From: Fulverythrobacter ferritrahens
GTDB taxonomy: Bacteria; Pseudomonadota; Alphaproteobacteria; Sphingomonadales; Sphingomonadaceae
Reading direction: 5' to 3'
Assembly (NCBI RefSeq): GCF_020539485.1
Contig: NZ_JACDXU010000003.1
Location: 186,001 to 250,000, forward strand
DNA length: 64,000 bases
The notes under the pieces were generated by a model. It ran no database searches and had not been told where the DNA came from. It saw nothing but the letters and a program-made list of their open reading frames with translations. Shown piece after piece: positions 16,683-25,382 of the stretch; position 1 is the first letter of the stretch; each line of letters opens with the position of its first letter. Made by a program: the position numbers and the translations under genes.

Positions 16683-17809
16683 TGCACGGCCCGCGCTACT
16701 CGCCTGCCGAGCCACCGGCTTGCCTCGATCAGCAGCGCACCCATGCCCACGAGGCTGAAGGGATAGGCGCGCAGCTGCATCGTCTCATGCTGGTCCCGGG
16801 TCCAGAATTCGGCGATCCAGGGTTCGACGCCGCCCATCAGCTCATAGGATTCCAGCCCTTCCCGCGCGGCCCAGCCGAGCGTGTGGAGCATCAGCAAGGT
16901 GCCGGGCGAGCATTTGCAATAGGCCTCGTCAAAGCCGATCTTGAACAGCCAGTAGCGGCCGCCGCGCACCACGGCCATCTGCATCGCCGCTGCCCGTCCG
17001 TCGATACGCAGGAAGGAGAGGCGGAATTCGCCGTTGGCACAGGCTGCCCGGAAATAGGTGCGGAAGAAATCCTCCTTTGCGCGCTGGGATGCGATGGCGG
17101 TTCCTGCCTCCTTCTTCCAGCTGCACAGTTCCACCGCCACTGCTTCGTCGAACAGGGCATCGAAACTGTCCGGCGTGGGCGAGATCACCTGATAGCTCAG
17201 CTTGCCCATCTGCTCCGCCTTGCGCGCAGCCCGGCGGAAGTCGGAACGGCGGCCAGAGTTGAAGCGGCCTTCGGGTTCGTGCCAACTCTCATCCAGGGCA
17301 ATCATGGGGCAGGGGACGGCAGGACGGACGGAAAGCACGCCCTTGCCCTTCATCGCCTCTTTCATGGCCGGGATCAGAGGGGATTCGGCGGGTACCCGCT
17401 CGAACCACAGCGCGCGGGGCTGGCTGGCCAGGCGATCTGCCATCCCTCGCGCGGCGGCGGCACTTTCGCACAGGGCGTCAATCGGCTCGAATACTTCGCG
17501 CGCGCCGGCCATGCGCCAGGCGGTAAAGTGGCCGGGTGCGCGGCAGAGGGGCAGCAGTGCGCCGATCCCCTCAAGGCCGGGCGCGGTGAAAATCTCGATT
17601 GCGGTCTCCGCCAGAAGCGTGACTGCCAGGGCGGCTACGAAGGCATGGGCCTGTGTGGGCAGGGGTGCGCAGCTTTCGAGCCGTTCCCAGTCCCGCAGCA
17701 GGGCAGAATCACCGGCGATGCTGGCAAGGGGCCGCGATCCGGAGAAAACTCCGGCCAAAGCCTGCTGTTCCTGAGCTGACCCCGCGGCCTGCGCTTGCAT
17801 CACAGCCAT
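16679..17809 (-). CDS. GNAT/FemAB-fold acyltransferase, CelD/BcsL-like
   Basis: The 376-residue cytosolic protein matches the BioF2-like (CelD) acetyltransferase family, often linked to envelope polysaccharide or capsule modification. The diagnostic middle region is RFNSGRRSDFRRAARKAEQ near residue 180. After it come an RLSFLRIDGRAAAMQMAVVRG beta segment (residues about 265-285), KIGFDEAYCKCSPGTLL and the C-terminal ESYELMGGVEPWI. The N-terminal third is variable. It is first in a two-gene unit with the ProDH-like gene. The donor and acceptor are unknown. The preceding 190 bp hold a palindromic repeat. Confidence 0.75.
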   Translation of the reverse strand: MAVMQAQAAGSAQEQQALAGVFSGSRPLASIAGDSALLRDWERLESCAPLPTQAHAFVAALAVTLLAETAIEIFTAPGLEGIGALLPLCRAPGHFTAWRMAGAREVFEPIDALCESAAAARGMADRLASQPRALWFERVPAESPLIPAMKEAMKGKGVLSVRPAVPCPMIALDESWHEPEGRFNSGRRSDFRRAARKAEQMGKLSYQVISPTPDSFDALFDEAVAVELCSWKKEAGTAIASQRAKEDFFRTYFRAACANGEFRLSFLRIDGRAAAMQMAVVRGGRYWLFKIGFDEAYCKCSPGTLLMLHTLGWAAREGLESYELMGGVEPWIAEFWTRDQHETMQLRAYPFSLVGMGALLIEASRWLGRRVARAVQ

Positions 17810-17900
17810 CCCTCCTGTGAGGAGCCATGTTTAATCGCCGGTGGTAAACTTTCTGCCTATGAGGGCCGGGATGCTCAGTTGCCGAACCCATCTTTCAGCC

Positions 17901-17945
17901 TCCGTTCGTCCTGAGCCTGTCTGAGCCTGTCGAAGGACGAACGGA
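17901..17945. repeat. Palindromic REP-like element with CCTGTCGAAGG core
   Basis: TCCGTTCGTCCT (17901-17912) and AGGACGAACGGA (17934-17945) form a perfect 12-bp inverted repeat. The loop holds GAGCCTGTCT and GAGCCTGTCGA, a duplicated core. The same core occurs at 92-118 and in the pair at 31260-31338. It is in the gap between two minus-strand genes. Confidence 0.8.
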
Positions 17946-17995
17946 TATAAGTGGACTGCGGCAAATGGGCGCATCGGCCCGAAAGCTGGCTCGCC

Positions 17996-18877
17996 TTACT
18001 CGTCCTCGCTGCGGGGCCGTCTCCGCGCCTGCGCATCCGCCTCAGCCTGTGCCTTCGCTTCGGCCGGGGTTTCCATTTCAGCGGGCTTGTCGAGCGTGAC
18101 GATGCCCTTCTTCTTCTTGACCTTGGTCTGGATCAGGCGCCGCCCGGCGCCTTCCAGTACCAGCGCGGTCAGGCGGCCGGAATTGAAGGCCCCGGTATCG
18201 ATGCCGATGCGGTTGGGGCGTACTACCGCGCGTTCGGTGATGGTGTGGCCATGAACCACCACATGGGTGTGCAAATCTTCATGCGAAAGGAACGGTTCGC
18301 GAATCCAGCGCATGTCCTGCCCCTGCTGCTGCTTGAGCGGAACGCCGGGAAGGATTCCGGCATGAACGAAGGCATAATTGCCGATCACCACCAGTTCCTC
18401 GAAGGACCGGATGAAATCCAGGTCTTCGGCGGGGATGTAATGCGCCATCAGATCCTGCAGCGCGGCCAGTTCCGACTTGGTGCGCGCGCGCGGCTGGATG
18501 CCATAGCTCAGCAAGGTCTCGCGCCCGCCGAAGCGCAGGAAGTGGCGTAGCACATCGGGGCGCTTCAGGCTTTCGAGGAACATTTCCTCGTGATTGCCGG
18601 CCAGTATGTGGAGCTTGCGCGCCTTGCCCCATTCGCGTGCGCGGGCGATCACTCCAGCGCTGTCGGGGCCGCGGTCGATCAGATCGCCCAGCAGGATCAC
18701 GGTGCTGCGCAGCGGGCGGCCATTGGCATCGTCCCGCTCGATGGCATCGATCAACGCTTCGAACAGGTCCAGTCGCCCGTGTATGTCGCCCACCGCATAG
18801 ACACGCTCCCCCACAGGAACCGAAGGTTCCTTGTTCCCGACGGGGAGGGGAAAGAATCTGCGCAATACTTCAATCAT
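17996..18877 (-). CDS. PPP-family serine/threonine phosphatase (metallophosphoesterase)
   Basis: This is a metal-dependent phosphatase of the PPP/ApaH type. The three metal-binding blocks are in order: GDIHGRLDLFE near residue 31, GDLIDRGPDS near 63, and GNHEEMFLE near 95, followed by VVHGHTITE. The residues between fit bacterial PrpA-like enzymes more than ApaH. The C-terminal 35 residues are Lys/Arg/Glu-rich (KVKKKKG and an Ala/Glu tail) and probably disordered. It appears monocistronic. Substrate specificity cannot be read from the sequence. Confidence 0.9.
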   Translation of the reverse strand: MIEVLRRFFPLPVGNKEPSVPVGERVYAVGDIHGRLDLFEALIDAIERDDANGRPLRSTVILLGDLIDRGPDSAGVIARAREWGKARKLHILAGNHEEMFLESLKRPDVLRHFLRFGGRETLLSYGIQPRARTKSELAALQDLMAHYIPAEDLDFIRSFEELVVIGNYAFVHAGILPGVPLKQQQGQDMRWIREPFLSHEDLHTHVVVHGHTITERAVVRPNRIGIDTGAFNSGRLTALVLEGAGRRLIQTKVKKKKGIVTLDKPAEMETPAEAKAQAEADAQARRRPRSEDE

Positions 18878-19140
18878 GGTGCTGGCGACGATGTAAGGCC
18901 CACTTCGTTGACCGCAAGCGGCACTACGCTTGAGTGTCGAATCGAGGGGTCATGTGGAACAGGTGATGCTGAAAATCCACAGTAGTGCGAATTATATGTG
19001 ACACTCGGCAATATGCCTTGTGCGATGCAGCATGGCTGGGCAAGTTAATTACGCAAACTGCAGGTATGCACACTTAACGATGCGACCGCAGTTTACGCAG
19101 GTGGGACGAGGCTGAAAACCAAGTTATAAGGGAACTTGCC

Positions 19141-19899
19141 ATGCTTACGTCCGTTCGCAGCCTTCTGGCTGCTTCTGTTCTCGCCGGTGCCGCGCTGGCG
19201 GCTACTCCCGCCATGGCGCAGGACGAAGAAACCCCCATCGTCACCGTGACCGGCAATGTTGCACTGGTGACCGACTATCGTTTCCGCGGCGTTGGCCTGT
19301 CGGGCGGTGATCCGGCCATCCAGGGCGGCATCACGCTGAATACCGCTCCCGGTTTCTACGTCGGTACCTGGGCTTCCTCGCTCGCTGACAGCCCCGCCTA
19401 CGGCGAAATGGAACTCGACCTTTTCGCCGGTTGGGCCGGTGAAGTGACCGACGGCCTTGGTGTCGATGTCGGCGCAACCTACTACCTCTATCCGTCGAAC
19501 ACCGTCGATCCGGCTGACGTTTTTGAACTCTACGCCAAGCTGAAGCCGACCGTCGGCCCGCTCGCCCTGACCTTGGGCGTTGCCTACGCTCCGAGCCAGG
19601 ACTCGCTGGACTTCGGCGTCGGCCTGCCCGACGACAACCTCTACCTCTCGGCTGATGCGTCGATCGGCATTCCGTCGACCCCGATCACCGTGACCGGGCA
19701 TGTCGGCTACACCGATGGCGCCATGACCTACACCGCCAACAGCAAGGCTTGGGACTACTCGATCGGCGCTTCGCTGACCGTGCTGGGCAATGTCTCGCTG
19801 GGTGTCAGCTATGTCGGCGTCGAAGCCGATGCGCCGCTGAAGGACATTTCGGGCTTCACCGACGACACCGTCGTTGGTTCGCTGAGCGTCAGCTTCTAA
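19141..19899 (+). CDS. TorF-family putative outer-membrane porin
   Basis: The 252-residue product has a clear signal peptide with cleavage after ATPAMA near residue 26. An aromatic/glycine-alternating beta-barrel pattern follows. The opening block VTGNVALVTDYRFRGVGLS is the signature of the TorF-like (gcw_chp) family, and the chain ends in Phe (SLSVSF), as expected for BAM-assembled barrels. A purine-rich AAGGGAAC lies 6 bp before the ATG. A strong terminator follows. Codon use is the strict high-expression type (CTG, ATC, GGC), suggesting an abundant protein. The 263-bp upstream gap probably holds its promoter and leader. Confidence 0.88.
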   Translation: MLTSVRSLLAASVLAGAALAATPAMAQDEETPIVTVTGNVALVTDYRFRGVGLSGGDPAIQGGITLNTAPGFYVGTWASSLADSPAYGEMELDLFAGWAGEVTDGLGVDVGATYYLYPSNTVDPADVFELYAKLKPTVGPLALTLGVAYAPSQDSLDFGVGLPDDNLYLSADASIGIPSTPITVTGHVGYTDGAMTYTANSKAWDYSIGASLTVLGNVSLGVSYVGVEADAPLKDISGFTDDTVVGSLSVSF

Positions 19900-19940
19900 G
19901 CTGCTGCGGCCTTTGGGCCGCGCGGTTTTGAACCGAAAAG

Positions 19941-19977
19941 AAGGGGCCCGCACCGGCACTGGTGCGGGCCCTTTTCT
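19941..19977 (+). terminator. Rho-independent terminator of the TorF-like porin gene
   Basis: GGGCCCGCACC and GGTGCGGGCCC pair as an 11-bp stem around GGCACT, followed by TTTTCT. It lies 42 bp after the porin stop. Confidence 0.9.
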
Positions 19978-20047
19978 ATGTGCAGCGTAGCGCCTCCTCG
20001 ACGCGGCCCGAATTATTCATGCGCGGATGGGAACCTCCGGGCAGGCG

Positions 20048-20806
20048 TTAGCGCAGGTAAAAATCGACTGTTGTGACCACGCGGACCTTCTTGAACGGGC
20101 TATCGGAAATGCCCCATCCGCCCTGTTCCCCGTCGCGCGCCTCAATCGAGAAATAGCCCTGGGTCGCACTCTTGATGCCGCCCACGCTGGTTCCACTATC
20201 CTTGGCGAACTGTTCTGCCGAAGCGCGCGCATCCTTCGTTGCCTCTGCCACCATTTCAGGCTTGATCGCGTTGAGCTTGGTGAAGGTGTAGGCCATGCCC
20301 GATCCTTCCTCCAGCACCACCCCGCGCCGTACCAGATCAAACTGGCGACGCACCGCGTCCTGCGCCCGCTTGATGTCATGGCTGCGCAAGCTCATGCGCT
20401 GGCGGACGGTAAATTGCGGAATCCCGTTATTATTGTTGTAGCTGGACACGTTCACCGCAGTCGGCTCCAATGCGTCCTGCGGGAAGCCCAGTTCCTTGAA
20501 GAAATCCTTGATCTGGGTAGTGTCCCGGTCAACGTCGGCCTGCGCCTCGGCAAGGTTTTGCGCGGTCGAGGAATAGGAAATCGTCCAGGTGGCGAGGTCT
20601 GCCGTGACATCGCGTTCCGCGAGGCCACGCACGGTCACTGAACGGTCCGCCGCCCTGGCGCGAGTAAGTCCGTCACCCAGCAGGTATCCGCCCACTATCA
20701 GACCCACGGCAAGGATTGTGGCGCTGCCCAACAAGAGCTTCGTATCATGCCTGTGCCAGAAAGCGGTGGCGGGGGCAGGGGTATCTTCGTTAGGGTCTTC
20801 ACTCAT
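20048..20806 (-). CDS. SIMPL-domain protein, membrane-anchored
   Basis: SIMPL (DUF541) proteins are periplasmic or secreted; some form channel-like oligomers and some are linked to oxidative stress. The 252-residue product has one membrane anchor (LLLGSATILAVGLIVGGYLLG, residues about 25-45). The SIMPL domain starts with SVTVRGLAERDVTADLATW and includes LEPTAVNVSSYNN and RVVTTVDFYLR near the end. I prefer ATG 20806 (MSEDPNED) over 20815. It is divergent from gloA with about 90 bp between. No operon partner is visible. Confidence 0.85.
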   Translation of the reverse strand: MSEDPNEDTPAPATAFWHRHDTKLLLGSATILAVGLIVGGYLLGDGLTRARAADRSVTVRGLAERDVTADLATWTISYSSTAQNLAEAQADVDRDTTQIKDFFKELGFPQDALEPTAVNVSSYNNNNGIPQFTVRQRMSLRSHDIKRAQDAVRRQFDLVRRGVVLEEGSGMAYTFTKLNAIKPEMVAEATKDARASAEQFAKDSGTSVGGIKSATQGYFSIEARDGEQGGWGISDSPFKKVRVVTTVDFYLR

Positions 20807-20899
20807 GGCAGGCATCCTCGCTGAGTCCGGGAAGCGGACGATGAATGGATCCTACTTTGCCGATGAACCGTGTTTGAATAGCGATGAATGGAGTAAAGC

Positions 20900-21328
20900 G
20901 TGGTCAAATATCTCCACAGCATGATCCGGGTAACCGATCCGGACGCCACCGTGGCTTTCTTCAAGCTGCTGGGGCTGGAAGAAACGCGCCGGATGGAAAA
21001 TGACAAGGGCCGCTTCACCCTGATCTTTCTCGCCGCGCCCGGTCAGGATGCCGAGGTGGAGCTGACCTATAACTGGCCGGCCGAAGGCGAAGAGGGCGAG
21101 AAGTATACCGGGGGCCGTAATTTCGGCCATCTGGCCTATCAGGTCGATAATATTTACGAGACCTGTCAGCGCCTTATGGACGCTGGAATTACCATTAACC
21201 GCCCCCCGCGGGATGGGCACATGGCGTTCATCAAGACGCCGGACGGCATTTCGGTCGAACTGCTTCAGGACGGCCATCTGGAACCGCAGGAACCCTGGGT
21301 CAGCATGGAAAATACCGGCAGCTGGTAA
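20900..21328 (+). CDS. gloA: Lactoylglutathione lyase (glyoxalase I)
   Basis: Glyoxalase I converts the methylglyoxal-glutathione hemithioacetal to S-lactoylglutathione. The VOC-fold protein of 142 residues has paired halves, with YLHSMIRVTDPD and the metal His at the start, AEVELTYNW, NFGHLAYQVDNIY and ISVELLQ. The spacing of His and Glu ligands matches the Ni/Zn enzymes. The start codon is GTG. It stands between the divergent SIMPL gene and the convergent nhaA, so it is probably transcribed alone. Confidence 0.9.
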   Translation: MVKYLHSMIRVTDPDATVAFFKLLGLEETRRMENDKGRFTLIFLAAPGQDAEVELTYNWPAEGEEGEKYTGGRNFGHLAYQVDNIYETCQRLMDAGITINRPPRDGHMAFIKTPDGISVELLQDGHLEPQEPWVSMENTGSW

Positions 21329-21343
21329 GCTCCGCCCGCCGGG

Positions 21344-22537
21344 TTACGCGGCTGCGGGGGATCCCTTTGTGGAGAGCCGCAGCACCGCGTAACCCAGCAG
21401 GGCTGAGACCAGCGATCCGGCCAGAATGCCGATTTTGGCCTCCTCGATCAGCAGGCGATTGGTGGGGAAGGCCAGTTCAGCGATGAAAAGGCTCATCGTA
21501 AAACCAATCCCGCACAGCACTGAAGTGCCCCAAATCTGAGCCCAGCCTGCATTTTCCGGCCGTTTGGCTATTCCCAGCTTGTCGGCTGTCAGGATGCAGG
21601 AGAAAATGCCCAGCTGCTTGCCCAGAACCAGCCCTGCTCCAACAGCCAGCGGCAGAGGCGCAAAGGCCTCTTCCAGCCCCAGCCCGGCCAGCGCAACGCC
21701 GGCATTGGCGAAGCCGAACAGCGGCACCACCAGATAGGCGTTCCAGCCCACCAGAGCGTGTTCCATGGTTTCCAGCATGGTCGATCCCCCTCGCTCGCGC
21801 ATGGGGATGGCGAGTGCCGCCACGACACCGGCAATGGTTGCATGAATGCCGGAATTGAGCACGCAAAACCACAGCACCAGCGCCCCCAGGATATAGGGCG
21901 TCATCATGCTGACGCGCGCCCGGTTCAGCGCCAGCAAGCCGCCGAAGACCAGCAGCGAAGCGATCAGCCAGGCGAATTTGAGATTGGCGGTGTAGAATAT
22001 CGCGATGACCAGTACGGCGCCGATATCGTCCACGATGGCCACGGTCAGCAGAAACAGGCGCAGCGATGCCGGCACCCGGCTGCCGAGCAGGCCGATCACC
22101 CCCATGGCAAAGGCGATGTCGGTCGCCGCGGGGATCGCCCAGCCATTGGCCAGCCGGGGATCGCCGCCGGCAATCAGCAGATAGACCGCCGCCGGCACGG
22201 CCATTCCCGCAACGGCCGCCATCACCGGGAGGCGGCGCTGGCGGGCATCCGCGAGGTTCCCGGCCACGATTTCGCGCTTCACTTCCAGCCCGACTACGAA
22301 GAAGAACACGGCCATCAATGCGTCGTTGATCCACAGGTGAACCGTGTTCAGCTTGGCGATCGGCGTCCAGGCCAGCGGATCGTGGAAGAACCCCTCGTAG
22401 ACATCGGCGAGCGGGGAATTGGCCACGATAATCGCCAGGGCAGCAATCGCGATCAGCAATATTCCCTCGAAGGCGTCGCTGACGAACAGTGCACGCAAGG
22501 GTCGAACGGCGACACGGATAAGCGATGGCTGTTGCAT
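21344..22537 (-). CDS. nhaA: Na+/H+ antiporter NhaA
   Basis: NhaA expels Na+ in exchange for protons at alkaline pH. The 397-residue protein has about 12 membrane segments. Helices II (DALMAVFFFVVGLEVKREI) and V (AIPAATDIAFAMGVIGLLG) carry the sodium-binding Asp pair of the family, here ATDIAFA and a following VAIVDDIGA. Start and length match E. coli NhaA (388). It is convergent with gloA; no nhaR-type regulator gene is adjacent. Confidence 0.95.
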   Translation of the reverse strand: MQQPSLIRVAVRPLRALFVSDAFEGILLIAIAALAIIVANSPLADVYEGFFHDPLAWTPIAKLNTVHLWINDALMAVFFFVVGLEVKREIVAGNLADARQRRLPVMAAVAGMAVPAAVYLLIAGGDPRLANGWAIPAATDIAFAMGVIGLLGSRVPASLRLFLLTVAIVDDIGAVLVIAIFYTANLKFAWLIASLLVFGGLLALNRARVSMMTPYILGALVLWFCVLNSGIHATIAGVVAALAIPMRERGGSTMLETMEHALVGWNAYLVVPLFGFANAGVALAGLGLEEAFAPLPLAVGAGLVLGKQLGIFSCILTADKLGIAKRPENAGWAQIWGTSVLCGIGFTMSLFIAELAFPTNRLLIEEAKIGILAGSLVSALLGYAVLRLSTKGSPAAA

Positions 22538-22661
22538 GGGCTCACCATTTCCGATGGGGGCAAGAGATGCAAGTAAATGCGGTATTTTGGATGTTTCTCG
22601 CGTTGCGCATGCGCGGAGTGGCCATTAGCCTAAGAAATAAGGGGAATCGGGGGTCGCATTA

Positions 22662-24062
22662 GTGGAATTCGGGGCATCTGCGCTGCTCGATTGGCTGGCT
22701 CTGGCAGAGCATGAGCTGCTGCTTTTTGCAGGATGTTTTTTCCTGCTTGGCGCGCTTGATGAATTCGGCATCGATATCGCCTGGGGGTGGCTGAAACTGA
22801 CCGGCCGGGCTCAAACCGGGCGGATCGATCGGGCCGTTGAGGTCGCCCGGCCGCTAAAGGGCAGGGCCGCCGTCCTGATCCCGGCCTGGCGGGAAGCAGA
22901 TGTGATCGGGGCGACCGTGGCCCATGCCTTGTCCGTTTGGCCGCAGCAGGAACTGACTATCTACGTCGGCTGCTATCGCAATGATCCGGCCACGATGGAA
23001 GCTGTGATGAAGTCGGCCCGGGGCGATGCCCGTGTGCGGCTGGTTGTGCATGATCGCGATGGCCCCACCACGAAGGCCGATTGTCTGAATCGGCTTTATC
23101 TGGCGATGTGCGATGACGAGCGGCGACGGGGGGAAGCCTGCCGGATGGTGCTGCTCCACGATGCGGAGGATATGGTCGATCCTGCGGCATTGGGGGTGTT
23201 GGACGGCGCGCTCGACAGCGCGGACTTCATCCAGCTCCCGGTCAGGCCGGAGCCTCAGGGCGGATCGCGCTGGGTTGCGGGCCATTATCTCGATGAATTC
23301 GCCGAAGCCCACGCCAAAGCCATGGTGGTGCGCGATGCACTTGCTGCGGGCCTTCCTGCGGCAGGGGTCGGCTGTGCTTTCGCGCGCCCGATACTGGGGC
23401 GGCTGACTGCCGCCCGGCCGGACAGTGACGGGCCTTTCTCGGTCGATAGCCTGACTGAGGATTATGAACTGGGCATCCGTATCAAGGCCGCTGGCGGCAA
23501 GTCGCGCTTTTTGCGCCTTCGCGGAGATGACGGCGAACTGGTGGCTACCCGCGCCTGTTTTCCCGCTCAGCTCAACGCCGCGATCCGGCAGAAGACCCGC
23601 TGGGTTCACGGAATTGCCTTTCAGGGGTGGGACCGCTTGGGATGGCATCCTCATCCCGTCGAATTGTGGATGCGGATGCGGGACCGGCGGGGGCCGCTTA
23701 CCGCGCTTGTGCTGGCGATCGCCTATCTCCTGCTCGCCATCGCGGCGGTGCTGTGGGTAGCCGAAGAGCTCGGCTTCGGTCGCTATCTGGTCGGCGATGG
23801 GCTGGTGGCATCCCTGGTGGCGATCAACTTTGCGAGCTTTGTCTGGCGCGCGGCGATGCGCTTCGCGTTCACGACACGCGAATATGGTATGGGGGAGGGT
23901 ATCCGAGCCATTGCGCGCATACCGGTGGCGAATGTGATCGCGATCATGGCCGGGCGGCGGGCTTTGTTCGCATATATCGCCAGCCTCGCTGGAGTAGCGC
24001 CTCATTGGGACAAGACTCATCATGACGCCCATCCGGCCATGAAGAGAGGGGCGACAGTATGA
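22662..24062 (+). CDS. NfrB-like membrane glycosyltransferase (family 2), short form
   Basis: The 466-residue protein resembles NfrB, the glycosyltransferase that with NfrA forms the phage N4 adsorption system and makes a surface glycan. A hydrophobic N-terminal segment precedes the GT2 domain (VLIPAWREADVIGATV near residue 67). HDAEDMVDP is the metal/donor site near 165, and QKTRWVHGIAFQGW is the acceptor-side motif near 315. Four or so membrane segments follow. E. coli NfrB is longer, with a C-terminal c-di-GMP-sensing MshEN domain; that part is absent here. The start codon is GTG. Its stop overlaps the next ATG by 4 nt. Confidence 0.8.
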   Translation: MEFGASALLDWLALAEHELLLFAGCFFLLGALDEFGIDIAWGWLKLTGRAQTGRIDRAVEVARPLKGRAAVLIPAWREADVIGATVAHALSVWPQQELTIYVGCYRNDPATMEAVMKSARGDARVRLVVHDRDGPTTKADCLNRLYLAMCDDERRRGEACRMVLLHDAEDMVDPAALGVLDGALDSADFIQLPVRPEPQGGSRWVAGHYLDEFAEAHAKAMVVRDALAAGLPAAGVGCAFARPILGRLTAARPDSDGPFSVDSLTEDYELGIRIKAAGGKSRFLRLRGDDGELVATRACFPAQLNAAIRQKTRWVHGIAFQGWDRLGWHPHPVELWMRMRDRRGPLTALVLAIAYLLLAIAAVLWVAEELGFGRYLVGDGLVASLVAINFASFVWRAAMRFAFTTREYGMGEGIRAIARIPVANVIAIMAGRRALFAYIASLAGVAPHWDKTHHDAHPAMKRGATV

Positions 24063-25285
24063 ATAATTACAGGCCACCACGCGGCCGGCCGATAATGATG
24101 CTGTTGCTCGTGCTTGGAGGCTGGATTGGCCTGCGCGGGGCATATGGGGAAATACCAATGTCGCATGCGGCGCAGGGCTTTGCCGGGGCGGGTGCCGGAA
24201 CGGCAGGTCAACCGCCCCTGGCCGGGCACAGGCAGCAACTTCAGCAGGTCCAGCAAGTCCAGCAGGTACCGGCTGTGGTCTATGTCCTTGCAGAACCCGA
24301 TCCGGGACTGATTGAGCAGATCATCATGCGGATGGGATTTCGGCCGGGCGCGGTCTGGCAACAGCAAGCTGCTCCGGGCGCGATGCGGAGCTCAGGGATG
24401 CCTGGCTCAGCGATGTGGGGCTCAGCGATGTGGGGCTCAGCGATGTGGGGCTCAGCGATGCCCGGCTCAGCGATGGGTGGGTCCGTCCAGCAAGGCGCGA
24501 TGTCTTCAACCGGGATTCTGCCATGGAGCTATTCGCTGGCCCCCGGGGCACCCCATACGGAGGCAAACATTGCGCAGGCAACGCCGCAAGCCGCTCCGTT
24601 CCAGCCAGCAGTTCAGGCCGCGCAGGCGAAGCCCTTGCGCCGGTGGTCCGTAGATGGCTGGGCGTTGCTGCGTCAGGATACCACTACGGCGCTCGCGTCG
24701 GGGCGGAATAGCTATGGGGCCAGCCAGGCAGGCGTGGTGGTGCGCTATCGCGTAATGCCGAAGAGCGGGCATCGCCCCGAAATCTATGGGCGGATCAGTC
24801 AGGCCATGGCTGGCGCGCAGGAGGTTGAGGGGGCGCTTGGCGTTTCCGCGCGTCCGCTGGCGGATGTGCCCGTGACTCTGGCCGCCGAAGGCCGGGTCTC
24901 CCGGGTAAACGGGCGCACCTCCATCCGGCCGGCGGCCTATGCGGTAACGCAATTGCCCCCTGTCCAGCTTCCTTTGGGAGTTCGTGCAGAAGCCTATGCA
25001 CAGGCTGGCTATGTCTGGGGCGATTACTCGAGCGCCTTTGTCGATGGACAGGTCCGGGCGGAGCGTCCGGTGGTCCGGATCGGCACTATGGATGTGCACG
25101 CCGGGGCGGGCGTCTGGGGTGGAGCGCAGAAAGGGGCGGGGCGTCTGGATGTCGGGCCCGCCGCGTCCGTCTATATGCCGCTGGGTAAGCTCAATTCGCG
25201 CGTGTCGGTGGACTGGCGCATGCGGGTTGCGGGGCAGGCCGAGCCTTCTGATGGGGCGGCCATTACGGTTTCAACGGGATTTTAG
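24059..25285 (+). CDS. NfrA C-terminal-domain-like outer-membrane protein with tandem repeat
   Basis: The 408-residue product begins with a basic, hydrophobic signal-like segment (IMMLLLVLGGWIGLRGAYG). A Gln-rich stretch (QQLQQVQQVQQV) follows, then a low-complexity region holding repeated GSAMW units (residues about 108-142). From residue 195 on it matches the C-terminal barrel of NfrA: LRRWSVDGWALLRQ, YGASQAGVVVRYR, YAQAGYVWGDYSSAFVDGQ and GRLDVGPAASVY. The final residue is Phe. The TPR half of NfrA is missing. Co-translation with the NfrB-like gene (ATGA overlap) supports a shared glycan export or surface role. Confidence 0.72.
   Translation: MNNYRPPRGRPIMMLLLVLGGWIGLRGAYGEIPMSHAAQGFAGAGAGTAGQPPLAGHRQQLQQVQQVQQVPAVVYVLAEPDPGLIEQIIMRMGFRPGAVWQQQAAPGAMRSSGMPGSAMWGSAMWGSAMWGSAMPGSAMGGSVQQGAMSSTGILPWSYSLAPGAPHTEANIAQATPQAAPFQPAVQAAQAKPLRRWSVDGWALLRQDTTTALASGRNSYGASQAGVVVRYRVMPKSGHRPEIYGRISQAMAGAQEVEGALGVSARPLADVPVTLAAEGRVSRVNGRTSIRPAAYAVTQLPPVQLPLGVRAEAYAQAGYVWGDYSSAFVDGQVRAERPVVRIGTMDVHAGAGVWGGAQKGAGRLDVGPAASVYMPLGKLNSRVSVDWRMRVAGQAEPSDGAAITVSTGF
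24380..24484 (+). repeat. In-frame 15-bp tandem repeat (GCGATGTGGGGCTCA type), seven units
   Basis: Seven consecutive 15-nt units start at 24380, 24395, 24410, 24425, 24440, 24455 and 24470. The three central ones (24410-24454) are identical, and the flanking ones differ in the base triplets that encode Trp, Pro or Gly. Each unit encodes GSAMx in the NfrA-like protein. Unit length is a multiple of 3, so copy changes would keep the frame. Confidence 0.95.
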
Positions 25286-25382
25286 GTGTGCCTGGTGATC
25301 TGCGCCCGCTCTTCCACCTGATTTTGGCGGAATTTCGGGCACAGCGCCTTTAATCCGCCGCAACGCTGCGTTACGCGGTGAT

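Noticed and set aside
24380-24484. Possible CRISPR-like array
   Set aside because: Repeats are contiguous 15-mers without spacers and lie in frame inside a gene.
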